Source: Lachnospiraceae bacterium
GTDB lineage: Bacteria > Bacillota > Clostridia > Lachnospirales > Lachnospiraceae
Direction: 5' to 3'
DNA: 64,000 nt
Assembly: GCA_910575555.1 (NCBI GenBank)
Contig: CAJTFX010000004.1
Coordinates: forward strand, 228,471-292,470
Below the pieces are notes generated by a model that did not search any database, was not told where the DNA came from, and was given only the letters and a program-made list of their open reading frames with translations. Each line of letters begins with the position of its first letter. Position 1 is the stretch's first letter. The position numbers and the translations under genes are program-made. Shown in pieces: positions 27,990 through 36,898 of the stretch.

Positions 27990-29032
27990 TCCTCCAGTCC
28001 CTCCGTCATCTCCCTGGTAATAGGTTCCCCTCTGTGAATTTCACGCCTACTTTTTTTCCCAAGCAGTATCTGCATATATTTCGGAACCAAACCATACCCC
28101 GGCCGGATACTGCGGACATTTTCTGGAGTAAATTCTTCTCCGGCGCCAATGTCTTTCACAGCAAATAAACTTCTTCTGAAAATCAGAGAGCTTTTTTCCC
28201 TTTCTGATAATGTGTAATCAGGCCCCCGGGCAATTAATTTCGCATTCCGCACATCCTGCGCCATTCTGGCAAATTCATCCATCTCCATGCTGAACTCACT
28301 GTCCGGATTTTTTATTTTTCTTGACAGGCAAACGTGTTTTTCCACAACACAGGCTCCCAGAGCAACGCCCACCACCGCTCCCAGGCTTCCCATGCTGTGA
28401 TCGGACAATCCAACACTGACCCCAAACCGCTGTTTCATATCCGGAATATTCCCCAGATGCATGTCTGCCCAGCTGGCCGGATATTCACTGCAGCACTTCA
28501 ATAAAACAATTTGATGATTTCCAACTCTGCGGCAGGCGTCCACTGCATCCTGGATTTCCTCCAGGCTTCCCATTCCGCAGGATATAATCATCGGCTTGCC
28601 TTTCGACGCGGCATATTCTATCAGCGGAAGATCCACCAGCTCAAAACTTGCGATTTTATAGGCTTCGCAGCCTATCTGTTCTAAAAAATCCACCGCCGCA
28701 GCATCAAAAGGCGTAGAAAGAAAATCCACGCCGCACGCTTCACACTCCTCTTTTATGCGGGCCTGCCATTCCCAGGGAGTTCCCGCATCCTGATACAAAT
28801 CATATAACCGGTATCCATCCCATAATCCGCCTTTCACCCGAAAATACTCACTGTCACAATCTATGGTCAGGGTATCTGCCGTATAAGTCTGTATCTTTAC
28901 GCAATCTGCGCCGGCTTTTGCTGACTGCCGGACAATTTCCAGGGCATTGTCCAGTTTTCCTGCATGATTTGCGCTCATTTCCGCAATCAGGTAAGGACTT
29001 CCCTGATTAATTTTCTCAAACATATGGAACAT
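27986..29032 (-). CDS. pseI: Pseudaminic/nonulosonic acid synthase
   Basis: About 348 residues. It condenses the hexose released by PseG with phosphoenolpyruvate to the nine-carbon acid. The NeuB-type barrel shows PYLIAEMSANHAG, VKIQTYTADTLT and DFLSTPFDAAAVDFLEQ; later KCCSEYPA and VGLSDHSMG. The SAF (antifreeze-like) domain covers the last 60 residues (RRSLFAVKDIGAGEEFTPEN). SANH and PFD fit the PseI/SpsE branch. The ATG at 29032 has GGAGTTTGGG before it; other nearby starts are possible. Confidence 0.9.
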   Translation of the reverse strand: MFHMFEKINQGSPYLIAEMSANHAGKLDNALEIVRQSAKAGADCVKIQTYTADTLTIDCDSEYFRVKGGLWDGYRLYDLYQDAGTPWEWQARIKEECEACGVDFLSTPFDAAAVDFLEQIGCEAYKIASFELVDLPLIEYAASKGKPMIISCGMGSLEEIQDAVDACRRVGNHQIVLLKCCSEYPASWADMHLGNIPDMKQRFGVSVGLSDHSMGSLGAVVGVALGACVVEKHVCLSRKIKNPDSEFSMEMDEFARMAQDVRNAKLIARGPDYTLSEREKSSLIFRRSLFAVKDIGAGEEFTPENVRSIRPGYGLVPKYMQILLGKKSRREIHRGEPITREMTEGLEE

Positions 29033-29081
29033 TTTCCCAAACTCCATTTCTCGCAAAAAAGTTTCAATTGCACCAACAAAT

Positions 29082-30278
29082 CTATTTTCTGTAATTTTCC
29101 ACTACTTTTTTGACTGCATGAATAACGTCTGTCACATCCTGATCCGTCATAGCCGGATAAATGGGAATGCTCATAATTCCCTGATAAACCTCTTCCGCAT
29201 TGGGACAAAGCCCCTTTTCATAGCCGAGACGCTGATAATAGGGGAACCAGTACACGGGAATATAATGGATCTGGCACTGTACATTTTCCTCTCCCATCGC
29301 GTCAAAAAATTCCCTCCGGCTGCATTTTAATTTCTCCAGTCTCAAACGGATCATGTATAAATGCCTGCAGGTGTCTGACTCCGGAATCTCTCTCTGCAGC
29401 GTCAGCTCCGGAATTTCAGAAAAAGCCTCATTGTACCGCTCCGCGATTTCTTTTCTTCTGGCTGCAAAACGGTCCAGCTTCTTCATCTGGCTTACAATCA
29501 GAGCCGCCTGAAAATCCGTCAGACGGTAATTATACCCAAGCGTCACCTGTTCATACCACCAGGGGCCTTCCTGGATGGGATGTTCCATCTGACCTTCCTC
29601 CCGGGTGATCCCATGGGTGCGGGCAAGCATTAGCTTCTGATAGAACGCTTCGCTGTTTGTAAGCACCGCGCCCCCTTCCCCGCCGGTGATGGTCTTTACC
29701 GGATGGAAGCTGAAGGTGGTCAGATCCGCAAGGCTTCCCACCTGTTTTCCCTTATATTTTGTGGCGATTGCATGGGCGGCGTCCTCAATGAAAACCAGAT
29801 GGAATTCCTCACAGATGGCGCGGATTTCCTCATGCCGCACTGCCTGTCCCGTAAAATCAACCGCAATCACCGCTTTTGTCCGTTCCGTGACATGGGCCCG
29901 GACGCTTTCTGGATCAATGTTATAGGTTTCTGGATCAATGTCCGCAAATACAGGCGTCGCGCCGCAATAGAGCGCGCAGTTTGCACTTGCCGCAAAGGTC
30001 AGAGGCGTTGTAATCACCTGGTCTCCCGGGCCAATGCCCGCCGCCATGCAGGCGCAGTGGAGGGCCGCCGTCCCGTTGGACACCGCCACCGCATATTCCG
30101 CTCCGGTATACTCTTTCAGCGTCCGCTCCATCTCGTCCACCTTCGGCCCGCAGGTGATAAAACTGCTTCTTAAAACCTCTGTCACTGCCTGAACGTCATC
30201 CTCATCAATCCACTGCCTTCCGTAATAAATTTTACTGGATCGAACCGGATAGCCGCCTTCAATTGCCAATTTTTCCAT
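29082..30278 (-). CDS. pseC: PseC aminotransferase
   Basis: 398 residues of the DegT/DnrJ/EryC1 family. It transfers an amino group to C4 of the PseB product using pyridoxal phosphate. SNGTAALHCACMAAGIGPGD forms the cofactor phosphate pocket, FIEDAAHAIAT provides Asp, and TFSFHPVKTITGGEGG contains the Schiff-base Lys. The N-terminus YGRQWIDEDDVQAVTEVL is typical of PseC. It overlaps the upstream kinase-methyltransferase gene by 20 bases and precedes pseI by 49. Confidence 0.93.
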   Translation of the reverse strand: MEKLAIEGGYPVRSSKIYYGRQWIDEDDVQAVTEVLRSSFITCGPKVDEMERTLKEYTGAEYAVAVSNGTAALHCACMAAGIGPGDQVITTPLTFAASANCALYCGATPVFADIDPETYNIDPESVRAHVTERTKAVIAVDFTGQAVRHEEIRAICEEFHLVFIEDAAHAIATKYKGKQVGSLADLTTFSFHPVKTITGGEGGAVLTNSEAFYQKLMLARTHGITREEGQMEHPIQEGPWWYEQVTLGYNYRLTDFQAALIVSQMKKLDRFAARRKEIAERYNEAFSEIPELTLQREIPESDTCRHLYMIRLRLEKLKCSRREFFDAMGEENVQCQIHYIPVYWFPYYQRLGYEKGLCPNAEEVYQGIMSIPIYPAMTDQDVTDVIHAVKKVVENYRK

Positions 30279-31449
30279 ATTCCTGTTCTCCCTTCATTTC
30301 CCGGGATGCAACGATCCGCACCAACACTGGATTGGACGTTTCCGTTTTTGAAAAATTCTCTCCCTCTTCTGCAGATATCACCTGAAATCCACGCTCTTTC
30401 AGCTTTTCTATAAAAACTTCTTTCTCCATAAACCTCCGGAAATGCCCGTTATGGATATACGCGTGCTTTCCCACGCATGTTCCCTTTCCATACAGGGAAT
30501 CCTGCACGCTCCGGGCTTCGATCAGGAACAGTCCCCCTTCCTTCAGGGCATCCCTGGCATTGCCCAATAACTCATCTTCCTGCTGTTCAGAAATGGCATG
30601 CATCGTCCAACGGCTGTAAATGTAGTCGTACTGCACCTGATATAATGCTTTTGAACTTACAAAATCATCACAGACAAAATTCCCGTTTTCCAGTTTCAGC
30701 TGATTTAACTGGGAAATTGCTTCTTCGGAAACGTCAATTCCCGTCACGTTCAGATGATGGTTCAAAAAATAAATACTGTCCCGTCCATTCCCGCATCCCA
30801 AATCAATCAAAGATTTCCCTGGTTCCAAATATGAAATAACCGTTCGCGCAAAATCGCTGGGGGACTGAATCTCCGTCAGCTTCTTTGCGTAATAACTGTT
30901 CCAGTAATCCACATCCCGGCGAAACGTGTCTTTTTGTTTCACTGGATACGCCATGATCCGTTCCACGCATTCCCGGACAGACACGGAACCGTCGTTTTCA
31001 ATCACCAGGTCAGGTGTTTTCGGATACTCCACCTCTATGTCAAGGCCTGCAATTTCAGAGGCTTTCCCAGACTTCTGCCTGGAATACAGCCCCTTTTTGT
31101 CCCGTTTTATCAAAACTTCCCGATCAACCTTCAGATAAATTTCCACATACTTTTCAATATTCCGCCGGTTCCATTCCCGAACGGAATCATACATGGCAAT
31201 GGTGCAGATAATCACCGTGATCCCCTGATCCGTCAGCATTTTGCACATTTCAGAGTAATAGCTGGCCCGTTTCAGACGCTCCTTGCGGGAATACCCCAGA
31301 GAGTCCCCCACCAGCCTTTTCAGAATGTCCCCATCCAATATCACCAGCCCGGGACAGGACTTTCTCATTTCATAATATAATTTTGTTCCAATGGTCGTCT
31401 TTCCCGCCCCGGAAAGCCCGGTAATCCAATATAATACGCCTTTTTCCAA
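30259..31449 (-). CDS. APS-kinase-like domain fused to SAM methyltransferase
   Basis: About 396 residues. Residues 1-175 resemble adenylylsulfate kinase: Walker A GLSGAGKTT and LDGDILKRLVGDSLGYSRKER. The segment that in true APS kinases reads FISPFRADR is here CTIAMYDSVREWNRR, so the substrate may differ. Residues 185-390 are a class I methyltransferase with motif I LIDLGCGNGRDS and a GIDVSEEAI acidic loop. The best start is a TTG at 31449 with AGGAGGG eight bases before; an ATG-led longer form would overlap the previous gene. It may phosphorylate and methylate glycan or side-chain intermediates (inference). Confidence 0.75.
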   Translation of the reverse strand: MEKGVLYWITGLSGAGKTTIGTKLYYEMRKSCPGLVILDGDILKRLVGDSLGYSRKERLKRASYYSEMCKMLTDQGITVIICTIAMYDSVREWNRRNIEKYVEIYLKVDREVLIKRDKKGLYSRQKSGKASEIAGLDIEVEYPKTPDLVIENDGSVSVRECVERIMAYPVKQKDTFRRDVDYWNSYYAKKLTEIQSPSDFARTVISYLEPGKSLIDLGCGNGRDSIYFLNHHLNVTGIDVSEEAISQLNQLKLENGNFVCDDFVSSKALYQVQYDYIYSRWTMHAISEQQEDELLGNARDALKEGGLFLIEARSVQDSLYGKGTCVGKHAYIHNGHFRRFMEKEVFIEKLKERGFQVISAEEGENFSKTETSNPVLVRIVASREMKGEQEYGKIGN

Positions 31450-31465
31450 CGCCTGCCCTCCTGCC

Positions 31466-33493
31466 TTACGCTTCATTGTCATAAATCACACACGGGGAAA
31501 CATGCTTGAGGCAATACTCCGTGAGCCGTGTTTTTAATTCCGTGTTTTCCAGTTCCTCTCCCTGGTTATTTTCCAGTTTCACGCTGTACTTTTTCAGCGG
31601 GATTCTGCATTCTGAGGTTACAAGCTCCTCACTGGTGAAATAAAAGGTAAAGTCTTTTCCCTTCAGCGCAATCTGATAGGGATCATCCACATGGATACTC
31701 TCTGTGACGGCAAATTCCCGCTCTTTTTCTCCTCCAAAGCACAAAGGGAGATGGGCGTCGGTATTTTCAAAGGAAAAAGGCACGCCCGCCAGATGGCACA
31801 TCATCGGCGCATAGTCGCAGGTGGATATGATTTCCTCTGTCACGCCTTCCACTCCGCCGCCCCGGACCATAAACGCCACATTGCTGCGGCCCCGGCTTAA
31901 AAATTCCTGGCCCGGCGGAATCAAAAATCCCTGGCCATGATCTGCAAACAGTGACACCAGGATTTCATCTTCTTGATAATTATCCTCGATATACTGATAT
32001 AAGGATGACAATTTACGATCCACTCTTTCGATTTCTTTTTTGTAATAGGCAGACAGCTCTGTATTATACTCCTGCTTTACGGAATTAATTTTCTTTTGTT
32101 CCTGCTGATTTTCCCACAGAGAAAATTCGCTTACATGGGAACCATGATTAAATCCGTCTGCTATTAAATGCAGATCCCCGATTTCCATCCAGATAAACTG
32201 ATCGGTCTCCCGCATGGAATGCATCTGTTCCACAGCGCTTGCCACAATATCCTCCGCAAAATATCCGCTGTAATGATGCTGATAAAAGGTGCGGTCTATT
32301 CCTCTTGCATACCCGTAATTTGGTGTGATGCGCCAGTTTCCTCCAATCTTTGTGGTATTGTATCCTGCTTCTTTAAAATATTCAAACAAGATAGGCGTAT
32401 CTCCGTCTAATTTTCTGAGAAGCTTGGAATGGAGCATCTTATGTCTGACCATTGTCTGTCCGGTAACGATACTGGCAATGGAGGGAAAGGTCCAGTCTCC
32501 CGCTGTATAGGCATTGGCGCACACCATCCCTCTTTTAAAAAATTTATAGGTATTCGGCATCAGTTCTGAAAATTCCTCACCAAGAACCGTCTGGGACAGC
32601 CCATCAATAAAGATGTTTAATACCAGCCTTTTTCTCTCCGGACGGTGCTCAATGGGTATCGCTGTTCCAACATGGAATGGAGTCTCGGAAGAAACAGACA
32701 CCTTTCCTTTTGGAATACGGTAATTAATATACTGGGAAGGCTGCTTATTCATAAGCACTGCTTTTTGTCCATTCACTTCAAACAATAAACATCCGTCTGT
32801 CTCCATGGCAATCGGTAAAAACAGATCCTTTTCCGTCTCCATAGCCAAACCGTTGACTTCTCCTTCTGAACGCTGAAGTTCCGCCCTGGAATCAAGGGTG
32901 TCCAGATTCTGAGATCCGCGCAGTATGACCCAGATCGATTCTGCTGAGGCAAAGGCAGCGTATAATTTCGGCAACTGCACATAATCTGAATATTCAGACA
33001 AAATTATTTTATAATCGCTGTGGAACAGTGACATATCAATCTCCCATTTCATACCAATTTTTTCAAACAGGTAATCCACACGCCGTTTTTTCTCCTCTGC
33101 GTTACTTCCCGCGGTTCCCTCTGCATCCAGACGGATCAATTCCAATAATTCAGACATGCTTTGTCCCAACTGAGAAATATCAAATTGATATGAATTTCCT
33201 CCTAAAGCCATCTCAAGCGCAATACCATACTGCTCATAGGCATCGTATATTTTCCCGCAGGACTGACATGCACAGGCATAATTATAATGTGCATCCGGAG
33301 AATAAGGCATCTCTTTTACCGCCGCTTTGGCATACTGGAAAGCCGCTTCATTATCTCCAATATACATAGCGCACAGGCATCTATAAACATTAATATCCGC
33401 ATCCCCTGGCTGCACCGCTTCATAATCGGCAACCGCATCCCAGGCTTGTTCCCACTGTCCTTCTTCTATCAGAGTTTCTATCTTCCTATTCAC
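31466..33493 (-). CDS. TPR protein with sulfatase/alkaline-phosphatase-fold domain
   Basis: 675 residues. Residues 1-120 are two or three TPR-like units (AVKEMPYSPDAHYNYACACQ). From about residue 290 comes a sulfatase-fold domain: NIFIDGLS (first metal Asp), AGDWTFPSIASIVTG (probable catalytic Thr), WMEIGDLH and LFADHGQGF (Asp-His metal ligands). No signal peptide or membrane segment is visible, so it should work in the cytoplasm, unlike LtaS. Start is GTG after AAGGAGATTTCAG. It may remove or transfer a phosphate- or sulfate-containing group on the flagellin sugar. A partner of the adjacent APS-kinase-like enzyme is plausible (inference). Confidence 0.75.
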   Translation of the reverse strand: MNRKIETLIEEGQWEQAWDAVADYEAVQPGDADINVYRCLCAMYIGDNEAAFQYAKAAVKEMPYSPDAHYNYACACQSCGKIYDAYEQYGIALEMALGGNSYQFDISQLGQSMSELLELIRLDAEGTAGSNAEEKKRRVDYLFEKIGMKWEIDMSLFHSDYKIILSEYSDYVQLPKLYAAFASAESIWVILRGSQNLDTLDSRAELQRSEGEVNGLAMETEKDLFLPIAMETDGCLLFEVNGQKAVLMNKQPSQYINYRIPKGKVSVSSETPFHVGTAIPIEHRPERKRLVLNIFIDGLSQTVLGEEFSELMPNTYKFFKRGMVCANAYTAGDWTFPSIASIVTGQTMVRHKMLHSKLLRKLDGDTPILFEYFKEAGYNTTKIGGNWRITPNYGYARGIDRTFYQHHYSGYFAEDIVASAVEQMHSMRETDQFIWMEIGDLHLIADGFNHGSHVSEFSLWENQQEQKKINSVKQEYNTELSAYYKKEIERVDRKLSSLYQYIEDNYQEDEILVSLFADHGQGFLIPPGQEFLSRGRSNVAFMVRGGGVEGVTEEIISTCDYAPMMCHLAGVPFSFENTDAHLPLCFGGEKEREFAVTESIHVDDPYQIALKGKDFTFYFTSEELVTSECRIPLKKYSVKLENNQGEELENTELKTRLTEYCLKHVSPCVIYDNEA

Positions 33494-33533
33494 CTGAAAT
33501 CTCCTTCCCTTTCCTCAGCATCTCTTCCCCCTT

Positions 33534-34238
33534 CTAAAATCCCTCTGCCTTCTTCCCGATAAAATGCAGCGTTTCACTTTCTGATTCCAGTTCCAGTACC
33601 GAACGCACTGTGGCTATTTCCTGAAATATCCCAAACAGCTTTTTCATTTCCTCTTTGTTTTCAACGATACGCACGCCTAAAGGAAGCCCCGCCGTCCCTG
33701 ATTCCGGAATCTCTGTCAGTCCTTCCGCATTTTTCTCAGCCTTTTCATAACTCCGGTACAACTGATGATTCCAGGTATGCATATTGGCATAAAAAATTGC
33801 GCCTTCTTTCATAGAGTCGTTAAATTCCTGCAGCAGCCTGCTTAAGTCCTTTTCCGAAAAATAATACAGGCACTCCGACGCGATGACCAAATCAAATGTT
33901 CCGAACATTTCCTTCAGTGACCGCTCCCCGCTTAAAATATCGCAGGCCATATATTTCTCCGAATCAAACCCCTGTTCCTGAATGCAGTAATCAACGGCTT
34001 CTTTTGAAATATCAATGCCGTAAACCTCAAAGCCAAGGCTTTCAAAAAACTTTGCGTTTGCCCCGTGGCTGCAGGCAAAATCCAGTACCTTCGGCGGCTC
34101 TTCGGCAGCCTTCAATTCTTTTTTGATAAAATGATGGTAGATACTGACTAATCCGTCTGTCGGATATGCATTCCCAAAGGCAGTGGTCCGGTAAACCTCC
34201 GACCATGCCCTGGAATTTCTCTTTGTTCCTTCCTCCAT
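33534..34238 (-). CDS. SAM-dependent methyltransferase (class I)
   Basis: About 234 residues. Motif I is VLDFACSHGANAKFFESLG and the acidic end of strand 2 is VYGIDISKEAVDYC; LVIASECLYYFSEKD is motif IV. ATG 34238 follows AGGAGGAAGAGG; a TTG start 13 codons earlier has a poorer site. It lies between the AAC(3)-like acyltransferase and the sulfatase-fold protein, so it may N- or O-methylate the acyl or sugar moiety (inference). Confidence 0.83.
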   Translation of the reverse strand: MEEGTKRNSRAWSEVYRTTAFGNAYPTDGLVSIYHHFIKKELKAAEEPPKVLDFACSHGANAKFFESLGFEVYGIDISKEAVDYCIQEQGFDSEKYMACDILSGERSLKEMFGTFDLVIASECLYYFSEKDLSRLLQEFNDSMKEGAIFYANMHTWNHQLYRSYEKAEKNAEGLTEIPESGTAGLPLGVRIVENKEEMKKLFGIFQEIATVRSVLELESESETLHFIGKKAEGF

Positions 34239-34305
34239 CTCCTCTTCCTCCTGCCTGATTGTCTTTTCATTTCCCAAAACCTGAGAAGTCCTCTTTTCTA
34301 TGGCT

Positions 34306-35103
34306 CTATTTCCAAATCAATTCCCGTTCCCTGTTAAAATCATATAAGTTCCGGCACATATTGTATTTTGCATCTTCATAAATAATGGGATAACTTTCTG
34401 CAAGCAGTACTTTTTTTACCAAAATGCCGTTGATCTCGCAGCTTTCTGCCGCTCCCTGCTCTTCCAGTTTCCTGCCGATGCGGTTAAACTTTTCAACGCT
34501 TCCAAGCTCCAGCTTTCTGGCCGGATACTGGTAGGTCCGCTGCAGTTTCCTGCCGCTTTCCTCCGTATAAGTTCCTGTGAATTCCTTAGAAAAACGGTAA
34601 GGCACATCCGCCATATATTCCACATAATGGACAAATGTCATGCTGCGCTGATAGTCCGTCCCCAGCATCACCTGAATGGCATGATTTTCACGCATCCACG
34701 CAAAAGGGGAATCGGCTCCGAAGGAATTCAGATTCTCCATTGCACATAAAATTTCCTGTCCCTTTCCCCAGACACAAAAGGAATGCATGGGATGCCTGGT
34801 ACGCCTGAAATCTTCCCGCTTCAGCGCCGCATTCCCCAGCGCCCCTGAGGATGAGGGGGTATTCCGGTAATCATAGCTTCCTTTATTGCTGAAGTCAAAA
34901 TGAAAAGACGGAATGATAAGCGTTCCTTTTTCCGTAATCTGACGCTGAAAACTGTCAATCAGTTCTTCTGCCTCAAAGGATTCTCCGTTCTGTCCCGCTG
35001 TCCAGGCAAGGGCCAGAATGTCGGAGGAGAGATATATAACGTCTCCCGGCTTCAGATCCAGTTCAGATGCAATTTTTTTGTAGGAAATATAGGTTTCTTT
35101 CAT
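34306..35103 (-). CDS. AAC(3)-family acyltransferase
   Basis: 265 residues with the aminoglycoside N3-acetyltransferase fold: DVIYLSSDILAL at the start, LIIPSFHFDF, the nearly invariant region TPSSSGALGNAALKREDFRRTRHPMHSF with a conserved His, then QVMLGTDYQRSMTFVHYVEY. Members outside resistance act on amino sugars of surface glycans. The start overlaps the stop of the carrier-protein gene (ATGA), strongly suggesting that it takes its acyl or aminoacyl group from that carrier rather than from acetyl-CoA (inference). I do not regard it as a drug-resistance gene. Confidence 0.85.
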   Translation of the reverse strand: MKETYISYKKIASELDLKPGDVIYLSSDILALAWTAGQNGESFEAEELIDSFQRQITEKGTLIIPSFHFDFSNKGSYDYRNTPSSSGALGNAALKREDFRRTRHPMHSFCVWGKGQEILCAMENLNSFGADSPFAWMRENHAIQVMLGTDYQRSMTFVHYVEYMADVPYRFSKEFTGTYTEESGRKLQRTYQYPARKLELGSVEKFNRIGRKLEEQGAAESCEINGILVKKVLLAESYPIIYEDAKYNMCRNLYDFNRERELIWK

Positions 35104-35351
35104 GACAGCTTACACTCCAGATATTTTAAAATTGCCGCCGGAGTCTCGAAATTCTCAGGAATCAACTCCGGCGGTTCCACTTTAATGCCGTATGTTTTCT
35201 CCAGTTCTGGCAGCACCCGCCCGAAAATCGTCAGGGAATCCACATATCCGCTCTCATACAGCGGGGTGTCTTTCTCATAATTTCCCAAGGGCTGAATTTC
35301 TTTTAAGAGTCTGGTAATGTCCTCTAAGTGAACCTGCTTCATCTTTTTCAT
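35100..35351 (-). CDS. Stand-alone acyl/peptidyl carrier protein
   Basis: 83 residues, acidic. The phosphopantetheine attachment Ser is in GYVDSLTIF (about residue 38), the DSL motif of carrier proteins, followed by PELEKTYGIKVEPPEL of helix III. Similar in size to DltC. Both ends overlap its neighbours by four bases (adenylation gene upstream, acyltransferase downstream), a coupled three-gene cassette. A phosphopantetheinyl transferase is not encoded here and must be elsewhere. Confidence 0.88.
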   Translation of the reverse strand: MKKMKQVHLEDITRLLKEIQPLGNYEKDTPLYESGYVDSLTIFGRVLPELEKTYGIKVEPPELIPENFETPAAILKYLECKLS

Positions 35352-36895
35352 CCTTTCCGTTCCTTCTCTCCGTACTGTTCCTGCAAAAGTTTACGGTCAA
35401 TCTTGCCGTTGGCATTCAGGGGCATGGCTGTCACTGAAACCATTTCTTCCGGCATCATGTAGACCGGGATTAAATCCTTTAAATATGCCAGAATCTCCTG
35501 TTTTTCAGCTGTTCCCTGATAGATCAGAACAATCTGCTCTTTCTCTGGGCGGTAGATACAGGCCGCCCGATCCAATTTCTGAAAAGAACCTGCCGCATGT
35601 TCAATTTCTCCAAGTTCAATTCGGTATCCCATATGCTTGATCTGGAAATCTTTCCGTCCCTGGTAGAGATATTCTCCCCGCTCATTGAGCTTTACCAGGT
35701 CTCCGGTGCAATACACCGGATCGGGATAAGACTCATGCAGCGGATTCTGGACAAAAACCTCCCGGGTCTTTTCCGGGCTGTTGTAATATCCCCGGCCCAC
35801 AAAGGAGCCTCTGAAATACAGTTCTCCTGTCTCATCTTCGCCAATGAGCTTCCCTTCTTCCGTCACTGCAAAGGCATCTATATTTTCACAGGGAATGCCG
35901 ATGGGTATCGGTTCCTCGTCAGAAAATTCCCGGTCTAAAATATAATACAGTCCAATGTCCGTGATTTCCGTGGGGCCGAACAGGTTGGCGTACCTGGCTT
36001 TTGGCAGATGACTGCGCCAGACGTTTAACTGCCTGGTGGGCATCACTTCCCCGGCGAACAAAACCGTACGCAGATTTGGCAGCTCCACATAATCCAAGGC
36101 CCGCCAGTCCGCCACAATGGACAGCGCCGAAGGCACCCAGTAAATGGCGTTGACACGGGTTTCCCTCATATATTCCAGAAGCTTCACCGGAAAAGAAAAC
36201 AGCTTCTTCGGAATGATCTGCAGGGCCGCCCCATTTCGTATGGCTGTGAAAATATCCAGTACCGACATGCTGAAATAAAAAGGGGTCTGACTGCCGAACA
36301 CCGTGGTTTCATCAAACTGGAAGGTGCGGCTGACCCATTCCGCATAGTCAATGACAGACCGGTGGCTGATAACGCTTCCTTTGGGAATTCCCGTGGAACC
36401 TGAGGTGTACAGAATGTACAAGGGATCTGCGTCAATCATGTTTTTCCGGATCTTCTGCAGGCATTCCTTCTGTCTTTCCTCCTCTGTCTCTGCCGCAAGC
36501 AGCTCGTCATAGTCCAATACCGCATAGTCTGAAAAAATCTCTTCATTTTGAATCGCTCTTCCAAGGATTGCAGCCGGCTGTAAGCTGTCCAATATTTTAC
36601 GGATGCGTTCCGGCGCCATCTGAGTGTCCATACAGACATAAAAATTCCCGCTGGCGGCAATCCCGAAAAAAGAAACCAGACATTCCACAGATTTTTCCAT
36701 AAAAACAACAATTGGCCTGGGCATACCGGAAACTTTTTCTGCAATCCGGTATCCTAGCTTTTTTACCTGCCGCAGCAGTTCTGCATAGGTAACCTGCGTC
36801 TTGTCATCCCGAAACGCAAGGTTAGAGGGAAATACTTCTGCAGAATGCTCAATATATTCCAGCACGTTACGGGCCGGCCTGTTCCAACTTTCCAT
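35348..36895 (-). CDS. Amino-acid/acyl adenylation enzyme (DltA/NRPS A-domain type)
   Basis: 515 residues of the AMP-binding family. A3 is LYILYTSGSTGIPKGS (about residue 155), A5 FGPTEITDIG, A7 YCTGDLV, A8 GRKDFQIKHMGYRIELGEIE and A10 NANGKIDRK with the catalytic Lys. Layout and length match free-standing A-domains such as DltA, which activate an amino acid and load it on a carrier. The substrate is not D-alanine by default: no dltB or dltD is present and the acyltransferase is AAC(3)-type. The substrate code cannot be read confidently by eye. Confidence 0.87.
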   Translation of the reverse strand: MESWNRPARNVLEYIEHSAEVFPSNLAFRDDKTQVTYAELLRQVKKLGYRIAEKVSGMPRPIVVFMEKSVECLVSFFGIAASGNFYVCMDTQMAPERIRKILDSLQPAAILGRAIQNEEIFSDYAVLDYDELLAAETEEERQKECLQKIRKNMIDADPLYILYTSGSTGIPKGSVISHRSVIDYAEWVSRTFQFDETTVFGSQTPFYFSMSVLDIFTAIRNGAALQIIPKKLFSFPVKLLEYMRETRVNAIYWVPSALSIVADWRALDYVELPNLRTVLFAGEVMPTRQLNVWRSHLPKARYANLFGPTEITDIGLYYILDREFSDEEPIPIGIPCENIDAFAVTEEGKLIGEDETGELYFRGSFVGRGYYNSPEKTREVFVQNPLHESYPDPVYCTGDLVKLNERGEYLYQGRKDFQIKHMGYRIELGEIEHAAGSFQKLDRAACIYRPEKEQIVLIYQGTAEKQEILAYLKDLIPVYMMPEEMVSVTAMPLNANGKIDRKLLQEQYGEKERKG

Positions 36896-36898
36896 ATT

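Noticed and set aside
29703..30173. Plus-strand frame opposite pseC
   Set aside because: It is the antisense shadow of a gene with full active-site motifs.
34306..35103. Aminoglycoside resistance gene
   Set aside because: The AAC(3) fold is present but the gene is embedded by 4-base overlap in a carrier-protein cassette of a glycan locus, which points to sugar acylation.
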